Positions 28,422 through 38,500 of a stretch of DNA of 64,000 nt are shown one piece after another. Origin of the DNA: Bacteroidota bacterium. Lineage in GTDB: Bacteria > Bacteroidota > Bacteroidia > Bacteroidales > JAGONC01. Both the position numbers and the translations under genes were made by a program. Location of the stretch: the NCBI GenBank assembly GCA_022711405.1, contig JAKLFC010000018.1:1-64000 (forward strand). Reading direction: 5' to 3'. The notes below the pieces were generated by a model. The model saw only the letters and a list, made by a program, of their open reading frames with translations. It was not told the DNA's origin and did not search any database. Each line of letters begins with the position of its first letter. Positions within the stretch are counted from its first letter, which is position 1.

Positions 28422-28540
28422 GCCGCAAGCTGCAAGCTACATCCTGCAGGGTTTTTTAAATAAAATGATATATAGAGATTAAGATATTTATAATTTTACA
28501 GACTTAAATACAGGCTTTGTGTTGGCCTTAAATCACGCGA

Positions 28541-28556
28541 GGCGCCGTCAGGCGCC
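28541..28556. other. GC-rich hairpin before dsrC
   Basis: GGCGCC-GTCA-GGCGCC can fold as a 6-bp stem 33 bases upstream of the DsrC-like start. It stands out in AT-rich sequence, but no T-run follows. It may be a leader structure. Confidence 0.3.
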
Positions 28557-28588
28557 GAGTGAATGACAACGAATAACCATTTTACTCT

Positions 28589-28906
28589 ATGCCAAAACAG
28601 GAAATACAGGGAATGACCTTCGATGTGGACGGGGATGGTTTTTTACAGCAACCTGATCTCTGGACCGAAGAAGTGGCCGTGTTATTTGCCAGATACGACG
28701 GGACCGGCGAACTGAATGAAAAGCACTGGGCCGTGATCCGTTTTATAAGAAACCACTGGAAGGAAACCGATATGGCCCCAATGGTGAGGAAAATATGTGA
28801 ACACACAGGGCTGCGCCTCAGGGAGATCTATGAGCTGTTTCCCATGGGTCCTGCAAGGGGGGCCTGCAAGATTGCCGGACTTCCCAAACCTGATGGTTGC
28901 GTTTAA
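28589..28906 (+). CDS. dsrC: DsrC/TusE-family sulfur carrier
   Basis: This 105-aa protein has the DsrC fold pattern (FDVDGDGFLQQPDLWTEEVA, HWAVIRFIRNHW) and the flexible C-terminal arm ARGACKIAGLPKPDGCV. Both Cys of the arm are present and separated by ten residues, as in true DsrC, which carries sulfur as a trisulfide, and unlike TusE, which keeps only the last Cys. It is directly followed by a DsrM-like membrane protein and a DsrK-like iron-sulfur protein, the partners that reduce DsrC-trisulfide in sulfate reducers. No dsrAB is in the window. I infer a sulfur-transfer or disulfide redox role in the cytoplasm. Confidence 0.9.
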   Translation: MPKQEIQGMTFDVDGDGFLQQPDLWTEEVAVLFARYDGTGELNEKHWAVIRFIRNHWKETDMAPMVRKICEHTGLRLREIYELFPMGPARGACKIAGLPKPDGCV

Positions 28907-28919
28907 TTAGTTCAGTACG

Positions 28920-29546
28920 ATGAGGATATATCAGCTGATTTTTCTGATTTCATTTGGGATTTGTTTCCTGTCATGTCTTTACCATTTCTTTAGGACACTT
29001 TTCCTGACCAGGCCCAGGGAATATGCAAAGGCCAGGGGCAAAGTTCTTCCGGCTGTGGTATATTCGTTTACCGGCGCCATGTCCCCTGCCCATAAAGAGA
29101 CAGCTTATCTTCACCTGCCGACCTATGTCAGCGGACTGGTATATCATCTGGGAACCTTTTTGAGTTTGATTTTAGTTTTTCTGTTCGTTTTTGGATTTTA
29201 TCCCTTCAAGGTTTGGTTGGTCCTGTTCAGCGCATTCCTGGCCGTGTCGTTCCTGGCCGGCCTGTTCATTCTTGTTAAGCGGATCGTCAAACGCGGGCTG
29301 AGGCTTCTTTCCAATCCCGATGATTATATCAGCAATGTGCTGGTGACCCTCCTGCATGGCTTTGTATTCGTCACGCTGGTGTGGCACCCCTTTGTACCTG
29401 TTCTGCTTGTATGGACCTCCCTGCTGATGTTCTACATCCCTCTGGGTAAGTTGAAACATATGGTCTATTTCTTCACTTCTCGTATATACCTTGCCAGATT
29501 TTATGGTAAAAGGGGAGTGTGGCCACTGGAAAATACGGAAGGATGA
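28920..29546 (+). CDS. DsrM/HdrE-like membrane cytochrome subunit
   Basis: This 208-aa protein has about five hydrophobic helices (N-terminal YQLIFLISFGICFLSCLYHF, then segments near 75, 100, 145 and 165). His residues in or near them could bind heme b (LYHFF, SPAHKE, YHLGTF, LLHGF, LKHMVYF). It is shorter than NarI or DsrM, but its order next to dsrC and dsrK-like genes supports a quinone-linked membrane anchor. Its stop overlaps the next start (ATGA at 29543), so the two are translationally coupled. The heme ligands are inferred. Confidence 0.75.
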   Translation: MRIYQLIFLISFGICFLSCLYHFFRTLFLTRPREYAKARGKVLPAVVYSFTGAMSPAHKETAYLHLPTYVSGLVYHLGTFLSLILVFLFVFGFYPFKVWLVLFSAFLAVSFLAGLFILVKRIVKRGLRLLSNPDDYISNVLVTLLHGFVFVTLVWHPFVPVLLVWTSLLMFYIPLGKLKHMVYFFTSRIYLARFYGKRGVWPLENTEG

Positions 29547-30835
29547 AAGAAACAAGGACAGCCTCACAGCAAAAAGCGCTCGGCCTGTTCACAGAGAAGC
29601 TGAACGGCAGGTTGATCTCACACCTCAACAGCTGTGTACATTGCGGCCTGTGCGGGGAGTCATGTCAGTATTTTCTTGCCACAGGGGATCCCCGTTTCAT
29701 CCCCGGCCGTAAGGTCGATCTGATCTCCAGTATCTACCGGAGGTACCACACGGTCACCGGACGGTTGATCCCAAAGCTTACCGATGCCCGTGACCTGGAT
29801 GAGGAGACCATCAGGGAAATGGTGGATGTGATCTTCGGGGCTTGCACCATGTGCGGTAGATGCTCGGCCCACTGCTCCATTGGAATTGATATACCTCTCC
29901 TGGTAAGGTCAGCCCGTACTATGCTGTCGGAAATGGGTCTGGTCCCCGGGGGATTACAATCAACAGTCGATGCAGCCATAAGGACTGGCAACAATATGGC
30001 CATACCCCGCAATGAATTTGTGGATACCATCCTGTGGCTGGAAGAGGATCTGAAGATGGAAGTGAATGACGAGTCGGCCGCCATCCCGCTGGATCAGCCA
30101 GGAAAACGGATCATGTACACACTGAATCCACGGGAGCCTAAATTTTTCCCGCTTTCGATCAGTGCCATGGCCAAGGTCTTTTACGCAGCCGGTGAAGACT
30201 GGACGCTGTCGAGCAACCATTACGACGTTACCAATTATGCCTTTTATTCGGGTGAGGATCAGCTGGCCGCTGAGCTCACCGAAAGGATGGTAGCGGAAAT
30301 GGAGACACTTGGCGCAAAAATGATGGTGCTGGCAGAGTGCGGACACGGCTCACGTTCTCACCGGTGGGAGGGACCTGAGTGGATCGAACGGTCCTATCCG
30401 TTCGAGGTGAAGACCGCCGTTGAGCTGCTGGCGGAATATATCCGGTCGGGCAGGATCAAGGTTGATCCATCAAAAAATAAGCTTCCTGTGACACTTCACG
30501 ACCCCTGCAACCTGGTCCGCCTTGGAGGGGTGATTGAAGAACAACGGTATATCCTCAAACACACGGTAAGTAATTTTATTGAAATGACCCCAAACCGCAC
30601 CAACAACTATTGCTGCGGGGGAGGAGGGGGGCAGCTCTCCATGAGCGAGTACAACGACAGAAGATTGAAGATCGGTAAGCTGAAAGCGGACCAGATCCAG
30701 CGAACCGGTGCAAGAATAGTGGCAACTCCCTGCCATAATTGCATTGACCAGATCATGGGACTCAACCAGCATTACGGGCTGGGGGTGGAGGTGAAGACCC
30801 TTGGGGAGATCGTAGCGGATGCGCTGGTTCTTTAA
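29543..30835 (+). CDS. DsrK/HdrD-like iron-sulfur protein
   Basis: This protein of about 430 aa has two CxxCxxCxxxC clusters near the N-terminus (CVHCGLCGESC and CTMCGRCSAHC) for [4Fe-4S] centres. CCG-domain motifs follow: AECGHGSR, HDPCNLVRLGG, NYCCGGGGG and TPCHNC. The C...CC...CxxC set is that of the non-cubane cluster that reduces disulfides in HdrD/DsrK. It would take electrons from the membrane subunit and pass them to DsrC. A GTG at 29519 is an alternative start, but ATG 29543 fits the ATGA overlap. The gene ends head-on with the desulfurase, their stops sharing bases in TTAA. Confidence 0.88.
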   Translation: MKETRTASQQKALGLFTEKLNGRLISHLNSCVHCGLCGESCQYFLATGDPRFIPGRKVDLISSIYRRYHTVTGRLIPKLTDARDLDEETIREMVDVIFGACTMCGRCSAHCSIGIDIPLLVRSARTMLSEMGLVPGGLQSTVDAAIRTGNNMAIPRNEFVDTILWLEEDLKMEVNDESAAIPLDQPGKRIMYTLNPREPKFFPLSISAMAKVFYAAGEDWTLSSNHYDVTNYAFYSGEDQLAAELTERMVAEMETLGAKMMVLAECGHGSRSHRWEGPEWIERSYPFEVKTAVELLAEYIRSGRIKVDPSKNKLPVTLHDPCNLVRLGGVIEEQRYILKHTVSNFIEMTPNRTNNYCCGGGGGQLSMSEYNDRRLKIGKLKADQIQRTGARIVATPCHNCIDQIMGLNQHYGLGVEVKTLGEIVADALVL

Positions 30836-31995
30836 CGTCTCATAGCTGCTATTTCCTTCACAGCTTCAATAGCCGTATCAATGTGTTGCTCCGTATTGAA
30901 CGGTCCGATGCTGAACCTGACCGAGCCGTGTATCTTATCTGTTCCGAGCTGTACATGCACCAGGGGTGCACAGTGTAATCCTGTACGGCATGCAATGTTG
31001 TAATCCACATCCAGCATTGTCCCCACGTCGCCCGCTTCCCATCCCTGAACATTAAAGCTGAGAACCCCGTTGTGGTTGCTGGTGCTTTCCGCGCAATACA
31101 GAATGACACCATCTACCGCACGCAGGCCGTCACGCAGTCGCTCCCATAGATCCATATCCTTCCGGTGCAGGTTTTCGATACCCTGTTGCCTGATCCAACG
31201 GTTGCCCGCACACAGCCCTGCCACACCCACAATGTTGAGGGTGCCGACTTCCATGCGATACGGAAACTCCTCCAGGTGAAACGGATAGGCCGAACGTACC
31301 CCGGTTCCTCCAAACCGGGTTCCCCTGATGGGCACATCTTCGCCTATGTAAGAACCTCCAATGCCTGTCGGACCGAACAAACACTTATGACCGGTGAAGG
31401 CAAGCAGATCAATGCACATGGCCTGCACGTCGATGGGAATATGACCAGCCGTCTGACTGGCATCAACGGCGAAATAGATCCCTGCCTCCCGGCAGTGTTT
31501 CCCGATATCTGCAACAGGCTGGATGGTGCCTATCACATTGGAGCCGTGGTTGATGATGACAAGTCATGTGTTCCTGCGAAACGCTTTCCTGACATCATCC
31601 GGATCAATGTAGCCATGATCATCGAAAGGGATATAGGTCACATCAATTTCCCCGTCATGCATCTTATGGTAGAGAGGCCGGAGCACCGAATTATGCTCCA
31701 CATTGCTGGTGATCACATGGTCCCCGTTTCGGAGCATCCCCTGGATGATCATGTTCAGCGAATCACTGGCATTATAGCTGAATGTCAGGTAATAGGGATT
31801 AGTGCCGTTGAAGAATTCTGTCAGTGATTTGCGCGTAGAGAACACAAGCTCCTCACACTCAAGTGTCTTGTCATAACCAGACCGGCCAGGATTGACCCCG
31901 TTCTTCCGGTAAAACTCATTCATGAAATCGTAAACTGCCTCGGGTTTTGGGTACGTAGTAGCCGCGTTGTCAAGATAAATCAAGTCTCCCATCAC
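30832..31995 (-). pseudogene. Cysteine desulfurase family gene interrupted by in-frame TGA
   Basis: The 5' part (31564-31995) encodes MGDLIYLDNAATTYPKPEAV through SNVEHNSVLRPLYH and KAFRRNT. Then comes a TGA (31564-31566), and without any frame change the homology continues as LVIINHGSNVIGTIQPVAD to the end. The PLP lysine region (AFTGHKCLFGPTG) and catalytic loop (CRTGLHCAPLVH) are intact, so only one codon is wrong. Arg (CGA) would fit, giving TRLVII. The gene would encode a ~387-aa SufS-like enzyme that takes sulfur from cysteine. A GTG at 31536 could restart the second half. Sequencing error or recent nonsense mutation are both possible. Confidence 0.8.
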
Positions 31996-32039
31996 TGTAA
32001 AATTTTCGGCTGTGAAAGTACTAACAATAATTCAGTTAT

Positions 32040-32095
32040 TCAATAAAAGATGAACAATCCACAATTGACAATTGACAATCGACAATTATCCTGAC
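32040..32095. repeat. ACAATTGAC short repeat tract
   Basis: Three to four copies of a CACAATTGACAATTGACAAT-type unit lie between two desulfurase-like genes. Such tracts are often seen between genes in Bacteroidota. The role is unknown. Confidence 0.5.
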
Positions 32096-32097
32096 CT

Positions 32098-33579
32098 CTA
32101 TTCCAGTTCAAACCACTCCTTTACCAGAACCGTCTTATCCTCGGGCTCGCTTTTGTGCCTGAACTCATTGTTCTGTTTATTGTAAACATAATCATCTGCA
32201 TAATCACGGCCATGCGATGCAATGTACTGTATTGCCTCCAGGATGGTGTCTAGTTCCAGGTCCGTCATGGTTGGGTGAAGCGATAACCGCACCCATCCCG
32301 GCTTGACGGAAAGGTCCCCGTGACTGATCCGCTGAGTGATCTCATGGGAATGTTCGTAGCTAACATCCAGTAAAAAATGCCCGTAGGTACCTGCGCAGGC
32401 ACAGCCTCCCCTGACCTGGATGCCATACAGATCGTTCAGCAGTTTGACGACCAGGTTATAATGCAGTCCGTCCAGGTAAAAAGATATGACTCCCAGACGC
32501 TCCCTGATATTATTTGCCAGAATATGAATTCCGCGGATCCTGTCCAGTCCGTCAAATGCCTTTCTGACAAGCCAGGCTTCCCGTTCCTGCATTTTTAATG
32601 ATCCCATCTGATCCTTGAGCCCGATGGCAAGTGCGGTCTTGATGGCCTGAAGAAATCCCGGTGTACCGCCGTCCTCCCGGGCTTCAATGTCGTCCACATA
32701 TTTATACTCTCCCCAGGGATTTGTCCAGTCAACCGTACCTCCTCCCGGCTGATCAGGTACAGGATTATTGTACAGCGACGAGGTAAAGACCAGCACGCCT
32801 GAACTGCCGGGTCCGCCTAGGAATTTATGGGGTGAGAAAAAGATCGCATCCAGCCTTTTCAACGGATCCGGGGGATGCATATCGATATCCATGTAAGGTG
32901 CCGATGCTGCAAAGTCAACGAAAATGAAACCACCATGCTCATGCATTATTTTTGCGATCTCGTAATAGGGCGTCTGGATACCGGTGACATTGGAACAGGC
33001 AGTTACCGAAGCGATCTTCATTGGCCTGTCCCTGTACTTTTCCAGGTTGCGGCGCAGCTCATCCAGATCGACCAGAAGTTCCTTGTCGGGTTGCAGCTGG
33101 ACGATCTCCGTCGCGGTCTCGAACCAGGACGTATGGTTGGAATGATGTTCCATGTGCGTCAGAAAGACAACAGGGTGGATCCTTGTATCCAGGCAATCCT
33201 TTCCTGTCAGGTGCCCGCATCCCCTCAATCCCAGGATCCTTTGAAATTTGTTGATAACGCCTGTCATCCCGAATCCGGAGGTGATGACCACATCGGAGGA
33301 GCTGGCATGGACATGATCCTTGATCTTTCTCTGCGCCAGGTGATAAGCCTTGGTCATCAACGTTCCGGTCTCGGTCGTTTCTGTGTGGGTATTACCTACA
33401 TAAGGGCCGAACACATTCATGATCTGCTCCTCAATGGGCCTGTATAGCCTTCCGCTGGCAATCCAGTCGGCGTACAGAAGCTTTTTCCTGCCATAAGGGG
33501 TGGTGAAAACAAGATCCTGACCGATAATGTTCCTCCTGAAACGCTGAAAATGTTCAGCGAGTTCTTGCTGTCTGTCCAT
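32098..33579 (-). CDS. Class V aminotransferase, cysteine-desulfurase-like
   Basis: This 493-aa PLP enzyme shows the fold type I class V pattern: YADWIASGRLYRPIE at the N-terminus, EHHSNHTSW, the PLP-binding Lys in FSPHKFLGGPGSSG, and a Cys-containing loop VRGGCACAGTYGH where desulfurases carry their catalytic Cys. It is longer than SufS (~410 aa). It is separated from the interrupted desulfurase by ~100 bases of repeat-like sequence and shares its direction. It could supply sulfur to the DsrC-like carrier encoded on the other side, but this is inferred. It could instead be a cysteine lyase-type enzyme. Confidence 0.82.
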   Translation of the reverse strand: MDRQQELAEHFQRFRRNIIGQDLVFTTPYGRKKLLYADWIASGRLYRPIEEQIMNVFGPYVGNTHTETTETGTLMTKAYHLAQRKIKDHVHASSSDVVITSGFGMTGVINKFQRILGLRGCGHLTGKDCLDTRIHPVVFLTHMEHHSNHTSWFETATEIVQLQPDKELLVDLDELRRNLEKYRDRPMKIASVTACSNVTGIQTPYYEIAKIMHEHGGFIFVDFAASAPYMDIDMHPPDPLKRLDAIFFSPHKFLGGPGSSGVLVFTSSLYNNPVPDQPGGGTVDWTNPWGEYKYVDDIEAREDGGTPGFLQAIKTALAIGLKDQMGSLKMQEREAWLVRKAFDGLDRIRGIHILANNIRERLGVISFYLDGLHYNLVVKLLNDLYGIQVRGGCACAGTYGHFLLDVSYEHSHEITQRISHGDLSVKPGWVRLSLHPTMTDLELDTILEAIQYIASHGRDYADDYVYNKQNNEFRHKSEPEDKTVLVKEWFELE

Positions 33580-33602
33580 AAAGTGGTGGGAGTTTCTGAC
33601 TG

Positions 33603-33610
33603 CAAATGTA
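33603..33610 (-). promoter_or_regulatory. Candidate -7 box of the 32098-33579 gene
   Basis: The complement reads TACATTTG, matching the Bacteroidota -7 consensus TAnnTTTG, 24 bases before the start codon. No well-spaced -33 TTTG is seen. Confidence 0.35.
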
Positions 33611-33715
33611 GCGAAATATCATCATACAACTCCTCTGTGCGCCTCTGTGCTTACCTCCTTCGCCTCTGTGGTAAAAATGTATTTGACCACTGAGGTGCAT
33701 AGAGGAGTTGATTGA
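33611..33715. repeat. CCTCTGTG-rich intergenic repeat
   Basis: Several copies of a CTCTGTGCGCCTCTGTG-like unit, with a partly complementary CACTGAGGTGCATAGAGGAG at the right side, form an imperfect inverted repeat. It is non-coding. Confidence 0.45.
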
Positions 33716-33718
33716 AAC

Positions 33719-35566
33719 CTAATCTGGAACCACTGTAAAGATCTTTATTTCCATATCATCCAGATAAAAGCTTCCCTGATCTTTATTCCATATATAAAAC
33801 CGTATCTGATGGGCGTCATCGTAAAGCAGTGGCAGCCTGAATCCCGTTTCTGCCACCCGCCATTGACCTGTGACATGGTCAGGAATGGTCTTTAATTTAA
33901 AATTCCTGTAATACAAGGACCTGTACCGGTCATCAAGTATGTCAGCGATAAAAACAGCACCCCTTGCCGCATTTTCTTCTGGTTCATAATACCTCACTGA
34001 AAAGACAGCATACATATCGTCACGGCCAAAAAGGGTATCGCTGATCACCAGAGGGTAGCCAAAACTGTAAGCCCGGCTGTCATCCAGTATTAGTGAATGG
34101 TTACCTGAATGGGCTTTCGCTGTATCGGTTTCATGCAATTTGATCCAGTCCGGATAATTTTGTTCGAAATCGTTCAAAACGTCAATAAGCGGCTGTTCTG
34201 TCATAATGCCATATACCGATTCCTTTTCCGGGCCCAAAATGTCCCTGTACCTTCCGGAAGTCCTTAGAAATGTATACCAGTAACCACGCTTGCTCATCGA
34301 GTCCGCATGAAGGATGCCCGTGGAATATTGATAACTCTGCATCAGGTTCAATCCTGCGGCGAGTACGATAAAACTGCCTGCGAATATTTTTCCGGTTTTT
34401 CTGGATAACAGACTTAAAAACAAGCTGATAGGTATCAAAAATATCCCGTAGAATTCCACCAGGGGACGCATGCCAAAGCCATCCCCGTAGAACCAGTTCC
34501 ACCACGCAGAGAAAATGTAAATTGCAAAAAGCAAAAAGCAGAGAAAAGAAACGAGTTCGAATTTTGACCGCTTAAAAAGAGCGATGCATCCGGGTATCAG
34601 CAACAGCATAAAGGGAGTGTAGATGAACCAGCCTTTTTTATAACTGAACAGGAAATCAATGACATGGGGATGGCCAAAGTCAAATCCTTCACCCGGGTAA
34701 AGCCATTGCAAAGGACTGCCGGTCTGCAGCGTAAGAATGACCAGCTGCGGACTGATGGTAAGTACAAATATTCCAATCGCTGCAATCACTTCCATCCATT
34801 GGATACTGAAAGTTTTCTCCCCCTCTCCATTTGGAGAGGGGGCCGCGGGGTGAGGTATCCCTGCCAGAAAAGGTACAGCCACTATCACCAGCAGGTTCAC
34901 CGGCCGGATCAACGCCACCAGCCCCAGGGCAAAGGCGGTAAGCAGGAGCATCCGGGATTGGCCCTCTGTAAAATATTTCCTTACTGAAAAGGCAAACAAC
35001 GTGATCGCAAAAAAAGAGTACACATGGGAAAACGATGGCTGTATGAATGCATAAAAAAACAGGTTGGTGGCAAACACAACCGCCATGACAGCGATGATGA
35101 TCACTTGTTCCCTGAAATGGTACGAAAGAAGAAGCTTCCTGAGAAAGTACAGGCCCAGGTAAAGAAAGATCAGGCCCGAGAGCGCAACACTGTATTGAAA
35201 AAGAATGGAATACCCGTTTACTTCCAGACCCGCCAGGGAGGAGATACCCAGGGCGGCAAGAAACAATGGAGCCTGCAGCAAAGCAGTACCGCATGTATAT
35301 TTATTGAACAGTACACCGTTCTTTTGAATGAAATAGTGTGGTTGATGATATTTTTCATCCCTGGCCGGTGAATCTTCGATAAACTTCTGAAAATCAACTG
35401 AATGATAGATGAAAATGGCAGGAAGATAGGCATAATATCCGTCACCGTCGCCATCAATAAGGGTCTGCCGGGAAGAGTAAAAACCGAAATTCACCAGGAT
35501 AAAAGATCCGGTAAGGATCACCGGAAGCAGGGTCTGCCATCTGAAGAAGAGGTTTTTCATTGGCAT
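33719..35566 (-). CDS. Large integral membrane protein, glycosyltransferase-like topology
   Basis: This 615-aa protein has an N-terminal helix (LLPVILTGSFILVNFGFYSS), then DGDGDGYYAYLPAIF in the first loop and about ten more hydrophobic helices up to residue ~420. A soluble beta-rich C-terminal domain of ~180 aa ends in YLDDMEIKIFTV. An acidic motif in the first outer loop and many helices are typical of GT-C-type glycosyltransferases (PMT/ArnT-like), but I see no firm family signature. It lies 16 bases downstream of the repeat protein gene, so the two are probably co-transcribed. Confidence 0.65.
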   Translation of the reverse strand: MPMKNLFFRWQTLLPVILTGSFILVNFGFYSSRQTLIDGDGDGYYAYLPAIFIYHSVDFQKFIEDSPARDEKYHQPHYFIQKNGVLFNKYTCGTALLQAPLFLAALGISSLAGLEVNGYSILFQYSVALSGLIFLYLGLYFLRKLLLSYHFREQVIIIAVMAVVFATNLFFYAFIQPSFSHVYSFFAITLFAFSVRKYFTEGQSRMLLLTAFALGLVALIRPVNLLVIVAVPFLAGIPHPAAPSPNGEGEKTFSIQWMEVIAAIGIFVLTISPQLVILTLQTGSPLQWLYPGEGFDFGHPHVIDFLFSYKKGWFIYTPFMLLLIPGCIALFKRSKFELVSFLCFLLFAIYIFSAWWNWFYGDGFGMRPLVEFYGIFLIPISLFLSLLSRKTGKIFAGSFIVLAAGLNLMQSYQYSTGILHADSMSKRGYWYTFLRTSGRYRDILGPEKESVYGIMTEQPLIDVLNDFEQNYPDWIKLHETDTAKAHSGNHSLILDDSRAYSFGYPLVISDTLFGRDDMYAVFSVRYYEPEENAARGAVFIADILDDRYRSLYYRNFKLKTIPDHVTGQWRVAETGFRLPLLYDDAHQIRFYIWNKDQGSFYLDDMEIKIFTVVPD

Positions 35567-35582
35567 TGGGTGAACAGGCTGC

Positions 35583-38500
35583 TTAATCGGCAGTGGAGAT
35601 CTGTATATAGGTAACCTCGATATCTCCTCCCTCCGAGTAGAGTTTCAGCCAGCTATTGTCAATACGGTACCATGGATCCTGCGCGCTGACGCGTATGATG
35701 TAATCATTCAGCTCATTGTTCTTGATGCTTTTCAACACAATTCCCCCGCTCCGGGTGGCATCCTTTCCGTAATTCAGGTAGACTTTTGGCTTAGTTTCAC
35801 TGAGGACACGCGCTTTCATGACCACATAGTTGTTCTTTCGCTGACGAATATCCACAGGATTGAAATCAAACTTCTTTTCCGTATTGTTGCTGATGATCAC
35901 GGGTGAATTCAGGATGTCGACGATGGCATGGTCGGCGATGTATTTTTTGATCTGATTGATCATATTCACCGGGTACGCTTCGTCGTTCTTGATTTCATGG
36001 GCAGTCATGTAAGCATCAATCGCTTCATCGAGGATCTTCTGGGTATAAAGATTATCCGCTTTGGCCACGGCATCCTGGTATGCCTTTTTTAGCTCCATTT
36101 CCCTGTCAAGCAGGATCTTTTCCACTTCTTTCAGCCTGTCCTTCGGGTATTGCTGCCCGGAGTTTATGCTGATGGCATTCTGATACTGTACTTTTGCACT
36201 TTTGTAGTCCTGAAGGGCAAAGAAAGAATCGCCAGCCTCGATCGCCTTGTTATAGGATTCCAGCCGCGCCTGCTCATTGGCGGAGAGAATGGAATTGATC
36301 TCTTCGATCCTTTTCTGCGGGTAGGTTTCGGAAGGGATGAGATTGATGGCTTTCTGATATTCTGTCCTGGCATTATCAAAATCCTCTGCATCAAAGAATT
36401 GATCTGCTTTCGCCACGGCCGCACCGAACGATTTGCGGAGCTCCAGGTCCTTTAATAGCTCATTGATGCGTCCGATCTGATCCTGAGGATAGGACTGGCC
36501 CGGATCATGTGTAAGTGCTTCCTGGTAAGCAAGTTTGGCTTTGTCGTATTCTTCTGAATTGAAAAGGCCATCGGCTTTTGCAATGGCATCATTATAAGCT
36601 TTCTGCCTTGCCTGCACAGCTGCCAGTGCGGCTTCCGCTTCACTGATTTTGCTCTTCGGGTAGACCTCTTCCGGTTTCAGTGCAGAGGCCTGACGGAATG
36701 CAGTCAGCGCTCCCTGGTAATCCTTCTTTGCAAGCAGGTCATCCCCTGCTGAAATATGCGATGCATAGGAATTCTCCAGGTTTTTAATCTCTTCGAGAAC
36801 CTGGTTGATCTTTGCGATCTGCTCCGGAGGATACGTTTCCTGAGGTTTTAGGTTCTGTGCTTTCTGATATTCACCCAGTGCTTTGGTGTATTCTTTTGAT
36901 GTAAAATAACGGTCAGCATTTCCAACAGCAAGCTCATATTCTTTCTGGACCCGTGCTATTTCAGCCAGAAGCAAATCGATCTCGGCGATCTTCGTTTTAG
37001 GGTATACCTCTGCCGGTTTGATACCCAAAGCCTTCTGGTAACTGGTTCTGGCACCGGTGTAATCGATAGCGGCCAACATCCGGTCTCCTTCCTGAACGGC
37101 CTGGGCGTAGGAATCTTCCAGTGCTTTCAGGTCTCCGAGCAGGGTGTTGATCTCATCAATCCTTGTTTGGGGATAGGTTTCCCCGGGTTTGATCTCCATG
37201 GCTTTGCGGTATGAAGTCAGGGCATCTTCATATTGTTTGGACACGAACAGCTTATCAGCTTCCGCAATGGCGTTTTTATACCCTTCTTCAGTGGCCTTGA
37301 TATCAGCCAGTATCTTATTGATCTCCTGAATCTTCTGCTGGGGGTATGCTTCCCCGGGCTTGACCTTCAACGCTTTCTGGTACTCAGCGATTGCGGGCTG
37401 GAAATCCTTTTGCCTGAAAAGGGAATCACCTGAGGCAATTACTCGCTGATACTCTTGTTCATTGGCAGCCAGGGCGGCCAGTATGTGTTCAATTTCTGAG
37501 ATCCTGCTCGCGGGATAGCTTTCGGCCGGCTTTAATTCGTGCGCCTGCCGGTATTCAGACAAGGCTTCCGGGTACTGCTTCTTGTTGAAATATCCATCCC
37601 CTGATTCAATATGCGATGCATAGGAACTCTCCAGGTTCTTTATCTCTTCGAGGATCTGGTTGATCTTTGTTATCTGTTCTCCAGGATATGCTTCAGCAGG
37701 TTTCAGTCCCAGAGCTTTCTGATAGTCAGTCAGTGCTTTCGGGTAGTCCTTTGTACTGAAATACTGATCGGCAAGAACAATAGCAGCATCATATTCCTTC
37801 TGGATACGGGCAATTTCAGCGAGGGTTTTGTCAATCTCGGCGATTTTTGTTTTAGGATAGGCTTCGGCAGGTTTGATTCCGGATGCTTTCATGTAGGCTG
37901 CCCGGGCGTTTTCGTATGTTTTCGCAGCCAGTGCGTTGTCGCCCTCCAGGATGGCCTGAGCATATGCTTCCTCCTTTGATTGTAAGTCTGCCAGCAGACC
38001 GTCGATTTCAGCGATCCTTTGCTGGGGATAGGTCTCTGCCGGCTTGATCTCTTTCGCCTGCACGTATGAATTTCTGGCGTTCTGGTAGCTTTGCGCTGTA
38101 AAAAGCTTATCCCCCTGGGTAATGGCTTTCTGGTAGGCTTCCTCGCTGGCCTTGATATCCGTCTGGATCCTTATGATTTCTTCGACCTTATGCTGGGGAT
38201 AGGCTTCACCAGGCTTTATCTTCAATGCATTCTGGTACTCGGCCATCGCCAGCTCATAACTGGTGGCTTGAAATAATGAGTCACCCGCGTTGACGGCCAG
38301 CTGGTAAGCTTTATCACTGGCAGCTATGCCGGCTAGCATGCCCTCGATCTCAGTGATCCTGGTTTTAGGATAATTCTCAGATGGTTTCAGCGAACTTGCC
38401 TTCTGATATTCCGGAAGCGCGTTCAAATAATCCTTCTTCTTCAGAAATTCATCCCCGGCAGAAATGTGCGACGTGTATGAAGTTTCAAGGTCTTTTTTCT

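Noticed and set aside
31564..31566. TGA as selenocysteine codon
   Set aside because: The position is not catalytic (the family has Arg or Lys here), the catalytic Cys is encoded normally elsewhere, and no stem-loop directly after it stands out.
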